From MGIIa-L3 sp11892u (lineage in GTDB: Archaea > Thermoplasmatota > Poseidoniia > Poseidoniales > Poseidoniaceae): 64,000 nucleotides of DNA. The DNA lies in the NCBI GenBank assembly GCA_965659685.1, contig CBFHXB010000001.1, forward strand, positions 62,001 through 126,000, read 5' to 3'. The notes under the pieces were generated by a model that worked only from the letters and a program-made list of their open reading frames with translations, did no database searches and was not told the DNA's origin. The position numbers were made by a program, and so were the translations under genes. This document shows, in pieces, positions 1-8,563 of the stretch. The number at the start of each line of letters is the position of its first letter. The stretch's first letter is position 1.

Positions 1-2685
1 AGCATGGTCGAGGAAGCATGGCCGGTGGAGGTCTGGGTTCGAAACCTCATTGGAAACGGGGTTCCCTTCGCAACCGTGGACTTGTCGTTCAGCGCTGTGG
101 CGCCCGCCCGAACCCTGCCGGCAGACGTAAACGGTCAGATGGTGTTGGACGACGCCATCGCCCGCGTCATCGACACCAACGGCCCGTCCGCCTACGGCAA
201 CCTCAACGTCACCTGCACCTATGCAGGTATCAGCACAAGCGTCGAAGTGCCATTCGAGGACGCTACAACGGTGTATTGCGATCTCCCGTTGTCGAACCAA
301 GCCCCCTTCGTGAATTGGACCTCGCCTGAAGACGAGACCACCTTCCCCTCAAACGGAGAAGTGCATTTCGACGCGAGCACCTCATGGGATTTGGACGACG
401 ACCCGCTGACCTACAAGTGGACGAGCTCCATTGATGGGGACATATTTGCGAGTTGCACCGGTTCCGGACTTCCAGGAGAACGCACCCCTCAGGAGGGAGC
501 CCCGTTCACGGTGAACAGCGACGATCCTTACGGCTGCACGTTGAGCGACGGCGTCCACCTCATCGATTTGCAGGTGTGCGATCCGACCCACTGTGTCTTC
601 CTCAGCCGGACCATCGAACTGGTCAACCTGGCGCCGGTCCTCTCCCTTGCTTTCGAACCCGCCCTGAACCCGTGGAGTGAACTTGTCATGCCTCAAACTG
701 GAACGGTCACCGTCAACACCACAGGTACCTCCGATCCTGAGGGCGATACGGTGTATTGTGGGCTTGAATTTGAGGGGTACACTGGACCGTCACCTTCGCT
801 GGACGGTTCCAATCCGTGTGCTTCAGAATTGATCTGGACCTTCAACCACGTGTTGGACGACACGCCTCCTGTGTTCCAGATGACCGTGATCGCTTGGGAC
901 AGCCTTGGCAACAACGCCACCTACACCGTGCCCGTCATCCTGTACAACGAGGTCCCCGACCCCACCTTCACCGTTGAGCGGGACAGCAACGCTTCCTCAT
1001 CCTTGATCACCTTGGATGCGTCTGGGTTCGCCGACCCAGAAGGCAACGCCCTGAGCTACAGTTGGACCTCTTCCGTGGACGGTCTTCTTTCAGAAGGTGA
1101 AGGACCGATGTTCAGCACGTGGAGCGGATGGCTGAGCCGAGGCGTTCACACCCTGACGCTTTCCATCAACGACGACCGACCCGAACACATCGGTTCGCCG
1201 CGAACCTCCACCGTCTTGTTCACGGTGGACGACAGCGTACCACGTGCCGTCATTGCCTCTCCTTCGGACGGTGACGTGGTGGAGAGCGCTGACCTGCTGA
1301 GCTTCAGCGCGGAAGGCTCGGGCGATTGGGACGCCTCCTGCAGCACCTTCCCCACCGACGCTTCGTGGTGGTGCGTGCCTGGCAATCCCGCTGGCGGGTC
1401 GCAGTACCTCAACGTGGTCTGGACCAGCGACCTCGACGGAAGGCTGACGCCAGAAGGCGTGGATTGGCTCCTCTTCGATGCCCGGCTCAGTGCAGGGAAC
1501 CACACGATCACGTTGTCCGTGGACGACGGATTGCACGACCCTGTCGAAGCGACGATGGAGATCGAGGTGATTCCATCGGCACCGGTGCTCGACGTGACCA
1601 CGCCCCAACCGGGTCACAGTCAGTCCTCGTCTCAGCCCCTTGCCATCGATGCCCGTGGTTCCTTCGATGCCGACGCCGATGCGTTCACAATGACGGTCAT
1701 GGTGGACGATGAGGCCCTCCTCAGCGGCGTCGATGCTTCAATGCTGCACCAGATTTGGCTGCCGTCCGGTCAGCATGACGTGACTTTCGTGCTCGAGGAC
1801 AGCACGGGAGCGGTACGGACCGGTGTGGTGCCGGTCACGCTCGATCCTTCGCCCCCCACCGCACACGTGCAATCTCCTGCGGATTTGACCTCTTTCGCAC
1901 CCGGTGCCGAGGTCATGCTCGTCGACGGTTCCGTGGACCGTGACGGCGATCTCGTCGACCGGGAATGGCGGCAATGGAGCGGCGGCAGTTTCGACGTGTT
2001 GAGTTCCAACGCCAACCATTCCTTGTGGCTCCCGCCCGGCACGCACCATTTGTCGGTGTACGTGCAAGACGCGCGCGGGTCCTGGGCTGAAGACCACGTC
2101 AACATCACCGTCCAGTCCAGCCTCCCACGTTTTGTTGCAGAAAGCCTGCAGGTGACGCCCGACGAAGCGGTGCTCGGAGAGCGCACGACCTTGCGCATCG
2201 TGGCCGTCCTCGAAGACGCGGACGGCACCACGGAGGACGTGCAAGCCACGATCACCTTGGGCGACCAATCGTGGGCGCTCAACCTCTCTGACGACCTCGA
2301 TCAAGGCGTCTGGGAAGGAAGCATCGTCGTCGTCTTCGATGACCTTGGTAGCCCGTACATCCGGGTGGTGGCCACCGATGGCGTGGGCGATGCCGCCCAG
2401 ATTGACGTCATCACGACGACCATGGACGTCGTCGAATCCGGCGGGGACGGTCGAGCCGTGATGTTCGCCGTCGCCGGAGGCGCGCTTGTGGTTGTTCTTC
2501 TGGCCCTCAACGCCTTCCTCGCCCGTCGCCGACGCATTTCTGATGTGGACCTTATCGCCTCTTGGGGCGTGCTCCAAGAGGACAAGGTCACCCCCGACAT
2601 CGCCGATGCGGACATGGCCTCAGAGGTTGAGACCGAAGCTGAAGAGCAGGTTGCCGGCGGTGGCTTCGATTGGGACGCGGTCTGA
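1..2685 (+). CDS. PKD/Ig-like repeat cell-surface protein, 5' end cut off by window edge
   Basis: The reading frame is open from the first base, so the true start lies upstream; an in-frame ATG at 4 is probably internal. At least six immunoglobulin/PKD-like units follow one another (around residues 98, 208, 313, 410, 525 and 617), each with a proline-led first strand and an Asp-rich turn such as SDPEGD or DRDGD. A single membrane helix lies near residues 818-840, followed by RRRR and an acidic cytoplasmic tail of about 50 residues. This is the layout of a C-terminally membrane-anchored extracellular protein. PKD folds usually mediate adhesion or substrate contact; the ligand cannot be told. 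It converges on the glycosyltransferase gene with a 3-base gap. Confidence 0.8.
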   Translation, partial: SMVEEAWPVEVWVRNLIGNGVPFATVDLSFSAVAPARTLPADVNGQMVLDDAIARVIDTNGPSAYGNLNVTCTYAGISTSVEVPFEDATTVYCDLPLSNQAPFVNWTSPEDETTFPSNGEVHFDASTSWDLDDDPLTYKWTSSIDGDIFASCTGSGLPGERTPQEGAPFTVNSDDPYGCTLSDGVHLIDLQVCDPTHCVFLSRTIELVNLAPVLSLAFEPALNPWSELVMPQTGTVTVNTTGTSDPEGDTVYCGLEFEGYTGPSPSLDGSNPCASELIWTFNHVLDDTPPVFQMTVIAWDSLGNNATYTVPVILYNEVPDPTFTVERDSNASSSLITLDASGFADPEGNALSYSWTSSVDGLLSEGEGPMFSTWSGWLSRGVHTLTLSINDDRPEHIGSPRTSTVLFTVDDSVPRAVIASPSDGDVVESADLLSFSAEGSGDWDASCSTFPTDASWWCVPGNPAGGSQYLNVVWTSDLDGRLTPEGVDWLLFDARLSAGNHTITLSVDDGLHDPVEATMEIEVIPSAPVLDVTTPQPGHSQSSSQPLAIDARGSFDADADAFTMTVMVDDEALLSGVDASMLHQIWLPSGQHDVTFVLEDSTGAVRTGVVPVTLDPSPPTAHVQSPADLTSFAPGAEVMLVDGSVDRDGDLVDREWRQWSGGSFDVLSSNANHSLWLPPGTHHLSVYVQDARGSWAEDHVNITVQSSLPRFVAESLQVTPDEAVLGERTTLRIVAVLEDADGTTEDVQATITLGDQSWALNLSDDLDQGVWEGSIVVVFDDLGSPYIRVVATDGVGDAAQIDVITTTMDVVESGGDGRAVMFAVAGGALVVVLLALNAFLARRRRISDVDLIASWGVLQEDKVTPDIADADMASEVETEAEEQVAGGGFDWDAV

Positions 2686-2688
2686 GGC

Positions 2689-3456
2689 TCACACCTCGAG
2701 CGTTCCGTCGTCCGAGTCGGTGTTGTCGTCCGATGGTCCCCATGGCGTGACCGTCTTGTGGAGGCCAAGTCGGCGGGCATAGAGGAACTTCAGGTTCTTC
2801 CAACCGTCGCCCCATGTGTGAATTTCAGCGTCTCCGACGCGAGGGCGGTACGGCACCGAGATTTCGATGGCCTTTCCTTTGCCGAGGTGGCGGCGCGCAA
2901 GGATCTTGATTTCCTCTGACAAGGGCATTCCGTCGTTGGTCGGGCGCATGTCCTCGTTGGCAAAGATGTGCTTTCGAAACACCCACATGCCGGATTGCGA
3001 ATCCTTGATGCCGTAACCGAAGAGCATGCGGGCGGTGAAGGAAAGCATCCAGTTTCCAAAGCCGTGCAGTCCCGACATGGAGCCTTCTTCGGCGAGCGTA
3101 AGCCGATCGCATGTGATGAACTCCAGGTTGTCGCGCAGCAGGATTTCAACGAGTTCGGGGACCTTCTCAGCAGGGTAGGTGCAGTCCGCGTCCATGGTCA
3201 CGATCACGTCGCCCTTGGCCACTTCGAAGCCGGTCCTGTAGGCACGTCCGTATCCTTTCCTTGGTTCCAAATGGACCCTGGCTCCTTTTTCAAGCGCAAT
3301 CTCACGGGTGCGGTCCGTCGAGGAACCGTCCACGATCATGATCTCGAGTTCATCGCACCAATCCCGAGGAATGGCGTCGATGGTCGCGCCAATGGCTTCC
3401 TCCTCGTTCCGAGTGGGAAGGAGCACGGTCACGCTGACGGGGAGCCGTTCAGCCAT
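2689..3456 (-). CDS. Family 2 glycosyltransferase, dolichol-phosphate-sugar synthase type
   Basis: The 255-residue protein is a GT-A fold enzyme. It opens with VTVLLPTRNEEEAI, continues with IVDGSSTDRT, and carries the metal-binding signature MDADCTYP, all typical of DPM1-like enzymes that move a sugar from a nucleotide donor to a polyprenyl phosphate on the inner membrane face. No membrane helices are seen, unlike longer family members. The start at 3456 (MAERLPVSV) was chosen because the 24 codons before it do not look like family sequence; an upstream ATG at 3528 is possible. A role in glycosylating the many secreted proteins encoded nearby is inferred. Donor sugar unknown. Confidence 0.85.
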   Translation of the reverse strand: MAERLPVSVTVLLPTRNEEEAIGATIDAIPRDWCDELEIMIVDGSSTDRTREIALEKGARVHLEPRKGYGRAYRTGFEVAKGDVIVTMDADCTYPAEKVPELVEILLRDNLEFITCDRLTLAEEGSMSGLHGFGNWMLSFTARMLFGYGIKDSQSGMWVFRKHIFANEDMRPTNDGMPLSEEIKILARRHLGKGKAIEISVPYRPRVGDAEIHTWGDGWKNLKFLYARRLGLHKTVTPWGPSDDNTDSDDGTLEV

Positions 3457-3542
3457 GACGTGGCCAAAAGGCAAGGGGACTTGAATCCCGCACCTGTCGC
3501 CGCTCTCGCGAGGCCACCATAGAAACATGAGAGAAGTGAGGT

Positions 3543-3851
3543 ATGGTGGGCAACAGAGCGTCCGCCATGCAAGGTTTGCACGCGCGTTCCGCCACCATCA
3601 CCGAACCGACCTACGACCGAACGTGGGACGACATTCATCGGCTTTTGGCGCACATGGGCGCAGAAATGCAGGCCCAACGGGAAAAATTCGATGCCCGTCG
3701 AGCATCGTTGGGCAACGTTCCAGAAACGCATCGCGCCCTGATGAAGTACGTGCACGCACGGGCGACGTTCGAGTGCCTCCAGTGGACGCTGGGGATGCGA
3801 GAGGACGTGGGCGCGTTGGACGCTCCGATTCACCTCGTCAGGCGAGGCTGA
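3543..3851 (+). CDS. Small conserved-looking hypothetical protein
   Basis: A 102-residue, mostly helical, charged protein with no signal peptide or membrane helix and no family I recognise. It sits divergently from the glycosyltransferase and its last 14 bases overlap the 3' end of phytoene synthase on the other strand. A purine-rich GTGAGGT precedes the ATG at 3543; a second ATG at 3567 is an alternative start. Coding status is inferred from its fit in an otherwise empty interval and a plausible start, not from homology. Confidence 0.5.
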   Translation: MVGNRASAMQGLHARSATITEPTYDRTWDDIHRLLAHMGAEMQAQREKFDARRASLGNVPETHRALMKYVHARATFECLQWTLGMREDVGALDAPIHLVRRG

Positions 3852-4830
3852 GGTCATCCCGCGTGAGGTTGGACCACATCACGCGGATCGCCAGGCGGGC
3901 TTTCGTGACGAGACCGACCTTGGGTCGATGGCTGAACACCGCTCCTTCGGTTCGGACGATGGACATGAGGAGGGATTCGTAGGCTTCAACCATCATCCCG
4001 GGCTGGGCGCGTGCGCGGCGATCCAGCAATGGAAGGAGGTCTTTGGCCGACGCTTGGTGTTCCTCAACGGCTTCGCAGTAATCACGAATGAAAGCCCTCC
4101 ATCGGTGGTCTTGTTCAATGCGAGCATCGCCGAGGTCTTCCCTGCTCAGCCCATGGGATTCCAGCACGTCGAGAGGGAGGTAGACGCGACCTCGCTCAAG
4201 GTCTTCTTGCACGTCCCTGAGGATGTTGATGAGTTGCAGTTGGATGCCCATGTCAATGGCGTGAAGGCGTGCGCGTGCGTCCTCGTAGCCGTAGATTTCA
4301 ATCAGCACGAGGCCCACGGCTGAAGCGACCTTGAAGCAGTACGCACGCACGTCTTCCCAGCTTCGGACTTCTGTGGGAAAGAGGTCGTCCTCCATCCCGT
4401 CGATGATGGTCTCAAGGTCGAGGAGTCGTACGCTGTACGTGGCCATCACCCAAGCCATGGCTCGCATCACGGGGTGCTCGTCGGTGGCGGGTTCTTCTCC
4501 TGCTGCAAAGGCCCGAAGGCGCAACCGCATGGCGGAGAGGGCTTCCAATCGCCAGCGGGCGAGGTCTTGAGGGTCGGACGGGCGACGTCCGTGCAGTTCG
4601 ACCAATTCGTTCATCCGCGCCGTGCTGAATTCGAGGACTTCTTCCGTGATCGGAAGCCGCTCATCCGCGTCTCCATCGACGATGTCGTCCACCCAACGGC
4701 AGTAGGCATAGACCGCGTTGACGGCGGCTCGCTTCATGGCGGGGAGGGACCCGAACGAAGCCACGAATGAGGACGAGGCTTCCTTCGCTCGACGTTCGCA
4801 CGCGTCGAGGGCCATGCGGAGTTCGTGCAT
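3838..4830 (-). CDS. crtB: Phytoene (squalene) synthase
   Basis: 330-residue trans-isoprenyl diphosphate synthase of the head-to-head class, joining two geranylgeranyl diphosphates into phytoene, the first committed carotenoid step. Both Asp-rich metal sites are visible: DDIVDGD near the N terminus and LINILRDVQEDLERGRVYLP further on, the classic second signature. The frame extends upstream into crtI, but the start at 4830 is supported by GAGGGAG a few bases before the ATG and by lying 13 bases after the crtI stop, so crtI-crtB form one transcript. Squalene synthase is the alternative reading; pairing with a CrtI-type desaturase favours phytoene. Confidence 0.93.
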   Translation of the reverse strand: MHELRMALDACERRAKEASSSFVASFGSLPAMKRAAVNAVYAYCRWVDDIVDGDADERLPITEEVLEFSTARMNELVELHGRRPSDPQDLARWRLEALSAMRLRLRAFAAGEEPATDEHPVMRAMAWVMATYSVRLLDLETIIDGMEDDLFPTEVRSWEDVRAYCFKVASAVGLVLIEIYGYEDARARLHAIDMGIQLQLINILRDVQEDLERGRVYLPLDVLESHGLSREDLGDARIEQDHRWRAFIRDYCEAVEEHQASAKDLLPLLDRRARAQPGMMVEAYESLLMSIVRTEGAVFSHRPKVGLVTKARLAIRVMWSNLTRDDLSLA

Positions 4831-4843
4831 TTGTGCTCCCTCC

Positions 4844-6451
4844 TCAGGCCGTCGGCTCGCCGCCCTTGTGTGGGCGGGGTGCGCCGACGCTCTTGAGTGC
4901 TCGCCGTCCCTTCTTGGAGCGTCGGACCGAGTCAAACCAGATGCCAACACCGTTCCAATCCGGGATGATGCCGAGGTCGTCGAGGACGAGTTTGCTGGAA
5001 ATTCGGGCGCTCTCAAAGATGACAGGCAAGCCAGATCCGGGGTGGGTGCCGCCACCGACAAGGTACATGCTGTCGACGTCCTCGAAGCGGTTTCGGGGGC
5101 GTCGCCACAGCATCTGATCCAAGCCGTGGGCGAGGTTGAACACGGCACCGCGGTAGCAGTAGTCGCCCCAGTCGTCAGGGGTCATCATCATCTCCGTGAC
5201 GATGTGGTCGCGGATGTTTTCGTAGCCGAGCTTGGTTTCGATCTGGTCGAGGATGCGCTCACGGTATTCGGCGCTGATTTCGGACCACGTCACGTTCGGG
5301 TGAATTTGCGTCACGGGAACGAGCACGTAGACGGTGGAGCAGCCTTCTGGCGCCATCTGTGGGTCGGTGACGCAGGCGTTTTGGACGTAAACCGAGGGGT
5401 CGTCCCAGGTCACTTCGTTGCGCTCTTCGATGTCCTTGAGGTTCTCCACGTAGGTGCTGGATGCGTAGATTTGGTGGTGAGGCAAGTGGTCGTAGGTTCG
5501 GTCAACACCGAGGTAGAGCATGAAGGTCGAGCAGGAGTACTTCTTCTTCTCCAGCTTGGCGTCGGTCCAGCGGCGTCGATCGGCGTTGGGGACCATCTCG
5601 GTCATCGCCTTCGCGAAGTCTGCGTTGACCACCACGGCGTCCGCACGGTGTTCGCCGGTTTCGGTGACGATGCCGACGGCTCGACCGTTTTCTGTGATCA
5701 CGCGGTCGACGGCTTCGCCAAGGTGGATGTTGACGCCGAGTTCTTCGGCGATTTCAGCCATCCGAACGGGGACGCTTCCAAGTCCGCCCATGGGGTGGAA
5801 GATGCCGTGTTCGTATTCGAGGAAGGCGAGGATGGTGAACAACGAAGGGCAGTTGAACGGGGACATGCCGAGGTACTTGGTTTGGAACGACATGGCCAAC
5901 AGCAGACGATCGTCGTCGAACAAACGCCCGAGGTCGTCGGCCACGCTGCGGGTTGGACGCAGGACCGTCGCAGCGCGCATGGCCCGCTTTGAGAGGAGGT
6001 CACTTGGTCCATTCCACGGCTCTTGTAGGCACGCTTTGGAGCGCTCGAGTTTCTTCCTGTTTTCTTCGACGTAGGTGACGAAGGCTTCCGCGTCCTTGGC
6101 TCCCGAGAGCGTTTCGATGCGCTCTTTCATGAGGTCGAGGTCGCTTGTGCAATCGAGTTCTCCGCCCTGTCCAAAGACGAGACGGTAGTTGACGTCCAAG
6201 CGGGCGAGGTCAAGATCGGCGTGGGCGTCACGCCCGATGGCCTGGAAGATGTCCTCGATGACCTCGGTGTAATGGAAAAAGGTGGGTCCAAGGTCGAAAG
6301 TGAATCCTTCCTTTTCGATGGTTCGTGTTCGGCCACCGACACGGTCAGATTTTTCGAAAATGCTGACCTTGACACCGGCCTTGGCCAAAAGCAAACTTGC
6401 TGCGAGGCCACCTGGACCAGCTCCTACAATGATGACGTGTTGTTGAGACAT
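4844..6451 (-). CDS. crtI: CrtI-type phytoene desaturase
   Basis: 535-residue FAD-dependent oxidoreductase that desaturates phytoene toward lycopene. The N terminus has the dinucleotide fold VIIVGAGPGGLAASLL followed by FEKSDRVGGRTRT. The C-terminal FAD signature reads YLVGGGTHPGSGLPVIFESA, characteristic of CrtI/CrtN/CrtD enzymes. The ATG at 6451 lies about 26 bases after a TTTATAC box, so the message is probably leaderless. First gene of a crtI-crtB operon. Which desaturation steps it performs, or whether it acts on a later carotenoid, cannot be read from sequence. No lycopene cyclase or rhodopsin gene is in the window. Confidence 0.93.
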   Translation of the reverse strand: MSQQHVIIVGAGPGGLAASLLLAKAGVKVSIFEKSDRVGGRTRTIEKEGFTFDLGPTFFHYTEVIEDIFQAIGRDAHADLDLARLDVNYRLVFGQGGELDCTSDLDLMKERIETLSGAKDAEAFVTYVEENRKKLERSKACLQEPWNGPSDLLSKRAMRAATVLRPTRSVADDLGRLFDDDRLLLAMSFQTKYLGMSPFNCPSLFTILAFLEYEHGIFHPMGGLGSVPVRMAEIAEELGVNIHLGEAVDRVITENGRAVGIVTETGEHRADAVVVNADFAKAMTEMVPNADRRRWTDAKLEKKKYSCSTFMLYLGVDRTYDHLPHHQIYASSTYVENLKDIEERNEVTWDDPSVYVQNACVTDPQMAPEGCSTVYVLVPVTQIHPNVTWSEISAEYRERILDQIETKLGYENIRDHIVTEMMMTPDDWGDYCYRGAVFNLAHGLDQMLWRRPRNRFEDVDSMYLVGGGTHPGSGLPVIFESARISSKLVLDDLGIIPDWNGVGIWFDSVRRSKKGRRALKSVGAPRPHKGGEPTA

Positions 6452-6473
6452 CAATTTAACATCGGCATTTCAG

Positions 6474-6480
6474 GTATAAA
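6474..6480 (-). promoter_or_regulatory. TATA box of crtI-crtB
   Basis: TTTATAC on the minus strand, preceded by CC, centred 26 bases before the crtI ATG. This is the spacing expected when transcription starts at or next to the start codon. Confidence 0.7.
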
Positions 6481-6519
6481 GGACCGTTTACAATCAACAG
6501 GGAATCAGGGGGCATCGAG

Positions 6520-6539
6520 CCGTCCTCTGGACGGTTTTT
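6520..6539 (+). terminator. Hairpin plus T-tract, terminator or attenuator shape
   Basis: CCGTCC-TCT-GGACGG is a perfect 6-bp stem with a 3-base loop, followed at once by TTTTT. It lies in the divergent spacer between crtI and the lipid desaturase gene and points toward the desaturase. It ends no obvious gene, so it could be an attenuator in a desaturase leader, or the end of a short antisense or small RNA. Function inferred from shape only. Confidence 0.4.
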
Positions 6540-6611
6540 CGTTTCAAATCGACGGTTGTGGCCCTCGTTTCGGCATCTCGCTTAAATCACCAATTTTTCG
6601 ATGGTCAAGGG

Positions 6612-7277
6612 ATGTTCGACCTCTCAGCCTTGGTGCCTGTTGGGCCATGGTGGCTTGTGATGGCTCAAGCCTTGGGTGTGTACCTGTTCGTGGATTTCAT
6701 CTCGGGCATCATCCATTGGTCGGAAGACCGTTACGGTTCGGAATCAACGCCGCTTGTCGGTGGTGCGATTCGGAAAAACATCCTCCACCACCATCGGCCG
6801 CGTCACATCACGCGGATCACCCTGTGGGAGGCGATGGGCACCACCATGTCGATCTCCTTGGGCATCTTTTGCGTGGGGACCTTGCTCGGCTTCTTCGGAT
6901 GGCAACTTGCACTCCTGAGCCTGCTGGGGATGAACGTCAACACCGTGCATCGTTGGGCCCATTCAACGCCCAAAGAATTGGCATGGCCGATCCGTGCTTT
7001 GCAGCGGCTCAGGATCATCCAAACGCCCCAGCACCATGCCATCCATCACGGCTTGCCTCGGGTCACACACTACTGCGCGTTCACGAACTGTTTGAACCCG
7101 GTGCTCGAAAAAATCCGGTTTTGGAGAGGCGTCGAATGGGTCATTGCGGCCTTGACCGGCATCCATCCTCGAGAGGACGATTCCCTTCCAGGTGCGGGAC
7201 CAACGCCCCAGTGGATCCTCGATCTGGATGAAGAGTTCCGTGTTTCAGCCCGCGACCGGACTTCCGCCAGGGCGTGA
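6612..7277 (+). CDS. CarF/TMEM189-type lipid desaturase (plasmanylethanolamine desaturase fold)
   Basis: 221-residue integral membrane protein with the His clusters of the lipid-desaturase family: HW at the first helix end, HHHRPRH, then VHRWAHS and TPQHHAIHH. In animals and Myxococcus this family makes the vinyl-ether bond of plasmalogens, and CarF is needed for light-induced carotenoid synthesis. Start at 6612 was chosen because a CTTAAAT box lies about 27 bases upstream; a GTG at 6558 is the alternative. It is divergent from crtI-crtB, and its last 33 bases overlap the UbiB-like gene end to end. Substrate in this organism is unknown. Family call is firm; the plasmalogen role is inference. 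Confidence 0.85.
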   Translation: MFDLSALVPVGPWWLVMAQALGVYLFVDFISGIIHWSEDRYGSESTPLVGGAIRKNILHHHRPRHITRITLWEAMGTTMSISLGIFCVGTLLGFFGWQLALLSLLGMNVNTVHRWAHSTPKELAWPIRALQRLRIIQTPQHHAIHHGLPRVTHYCAFTNCLNPVLEKIRFWRGVEWVIAALTGIHPREDDSLPGAGPTPQWILDLDEEFRVSARDRTSARA

Positions 7278-8522
7278 ACGTTGTTTGGCGTCAGGGACGT
7301 CCACGCTAGCTTCGGGCATGATGGCCTTGAAGGCATCAAGATGAGGTCCCATGGACGTGATCAGGTCCACGTCGGGGTGGCTTCTGAGCACCATGCCGTC
7401 CATGTACATGAGCGAGCGGATGATGGGGAAGGCCTCTTCCCCAAAGGTGCAACCTGCCAAGACCGACGTTCGGACGGTCTTCATCATCTGTTGGGTGAGG
7501 GAGACCTCACTGACGCTGGTGCCGACGAAGCCGTCGTAGAGTTGGTGCATGTCGCGCATGTAGCGTTCAAGCTTGGCGCCGGTCGGCGGGGTGGCTGCCA
7601 TGCCGAGCATGGCCATGAACGCCGCATCGAGGTTTCCACGGGCAAGATGTTCAAAGAAACCGAAGAGTGCGGCCCGTACGTGTTCGGGCGCTTCACAGAT
7701 GGCGCCGGTGTCGATGAAGGTGTATGTCCCGTCTTCACTCAGCATGGCATTGCCAGGATGAAGATCGCCGTGGAAGGTGCCAAGTCCGAACATGAACGCG
7801 CCCTGAATCCTGAAGAGTTGCAACAGGTCTTCCCAACCAAGGCTACCGTCGTCGATGCGGTCCTCAATCGAGGGCTCTCGAACGCGTTCCACCACCAGCA
7901 CGCGCTCACCGGAAATGTCGGTGTGAATCTCTGGGAACCGCAGGCGTTCGAGTGGGAACTCGCCCTTGACGCTCTGAATGGCGTCCTGAAGGCGGATTTG
8001 TCCACGACGCTCGTTTCGAAGGTCGAGTTCGTCCAATGTGTAGGTTTCGATGTGGTTCAGCAACGCCATCGGGTTGCCGACCTTTCGAAGGCGTGGTGAG
8101 AAGAAGAGCACGGCGGAGAGCCATCGCTTCATTCTGGCGACGTCCTTCTTGAACGGACCTTCGAAGTCGTCTTTGACGAATTTGATGACCACGTCACGGC
8201 CGTCAAGCAGCGTTGCAGCGTGCACTTGGCCGATGGACGCGGCGGCCATCGGCTCTTCGTCGATGGAGGCAAAGTGTTCGGCGAATCCCGGGGGGCAGTT
8301 GGCCTCCATCAGTCGAGACAAAGGTGCGGCGTGTTTGGTGTGGGTGCGCTGGTAGAGTCCTTGGAGCTCCAGGCAGCGCTCGGGAGGGAGGAGGTCGGGC
8401 CTCAAGGCGAGGATTTGGCCGACCTTCACGGCCAACAGGCCCATGCCCTTGATCCGCTCAAGGTCAATCTCCCGTCGGCTTCTGACGGTGCGCATAAACC
8501 GGAGGAAAGTCCACAGACGCAT
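7245..8522 (-). CDS. UbiB/ABC1 (AarF) family atypical kinase
   Basis: 425 residues. The UbiB signatures are present: VKVGQ near residue 33, the Ala-rich loop AAASIGQVHAA that replaces the usual glycine loop, an IKFV lysine strand, and HGDLHPGN (near residue 250) for the catalytic Asp/metal site. These proteins are ATPases/kinases that support isoprenoid quinone synthesis or lipid handling at membranes. Archaeal members often sit near isoprenoid genes, as here. A weak TATA-like TTGATAAC lies about 24 bases before the ATG. Convergent overlap with the lipid desaturase gene. Confidence 0.88.
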   Translation of the reverse strand: MRLWTFLRFMRTVRSRREIDLERIKGMGLLAVKVGQILALRPDLLPPERCLELQGLYQRTHTKHAAPLSRLMEANCPPGFAEHFASIDEEPMAAASIGQVHAATLLDGRDVVIKFVKDDFEGPFKKDVARMKRWLSAVLFFSPRLRKVGNPMALLNHIETYTLDELDLRNERRGQIRLQDAIQSVKGEFPLERLRFPEIHTDISGERVLVVERVREPSIEDRIDDGSLGWEDLLQLFRIQGAFMFGLGTFHGDLHPGNAMLSEDGTYTFIDTGAICEAPEHVRAALFGFFEHLARGNLDAAFMAMLGMAATPPTGAKLERYMRDMHQLYDGFVGTSVSEVSLTQQMMKTVRTSVLAGCTFGEEAFPIIRSLMYMDGMVLRSHPDVDLITSMGPHLDAFKAIMPEASVDVPDAKQRSRPGGSPVAG

Positions 8523-8563
8523 ACAATCACATCGACTTGTCCGTTATCAAACGGCGTTCAAGC

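Noticed and set aside
4718..5992. Plus-strand open frame opposite crtB/crtI
   Set aside because: The minus strand carries complete CrtB and CrtI motifs; the shadow has no family features.
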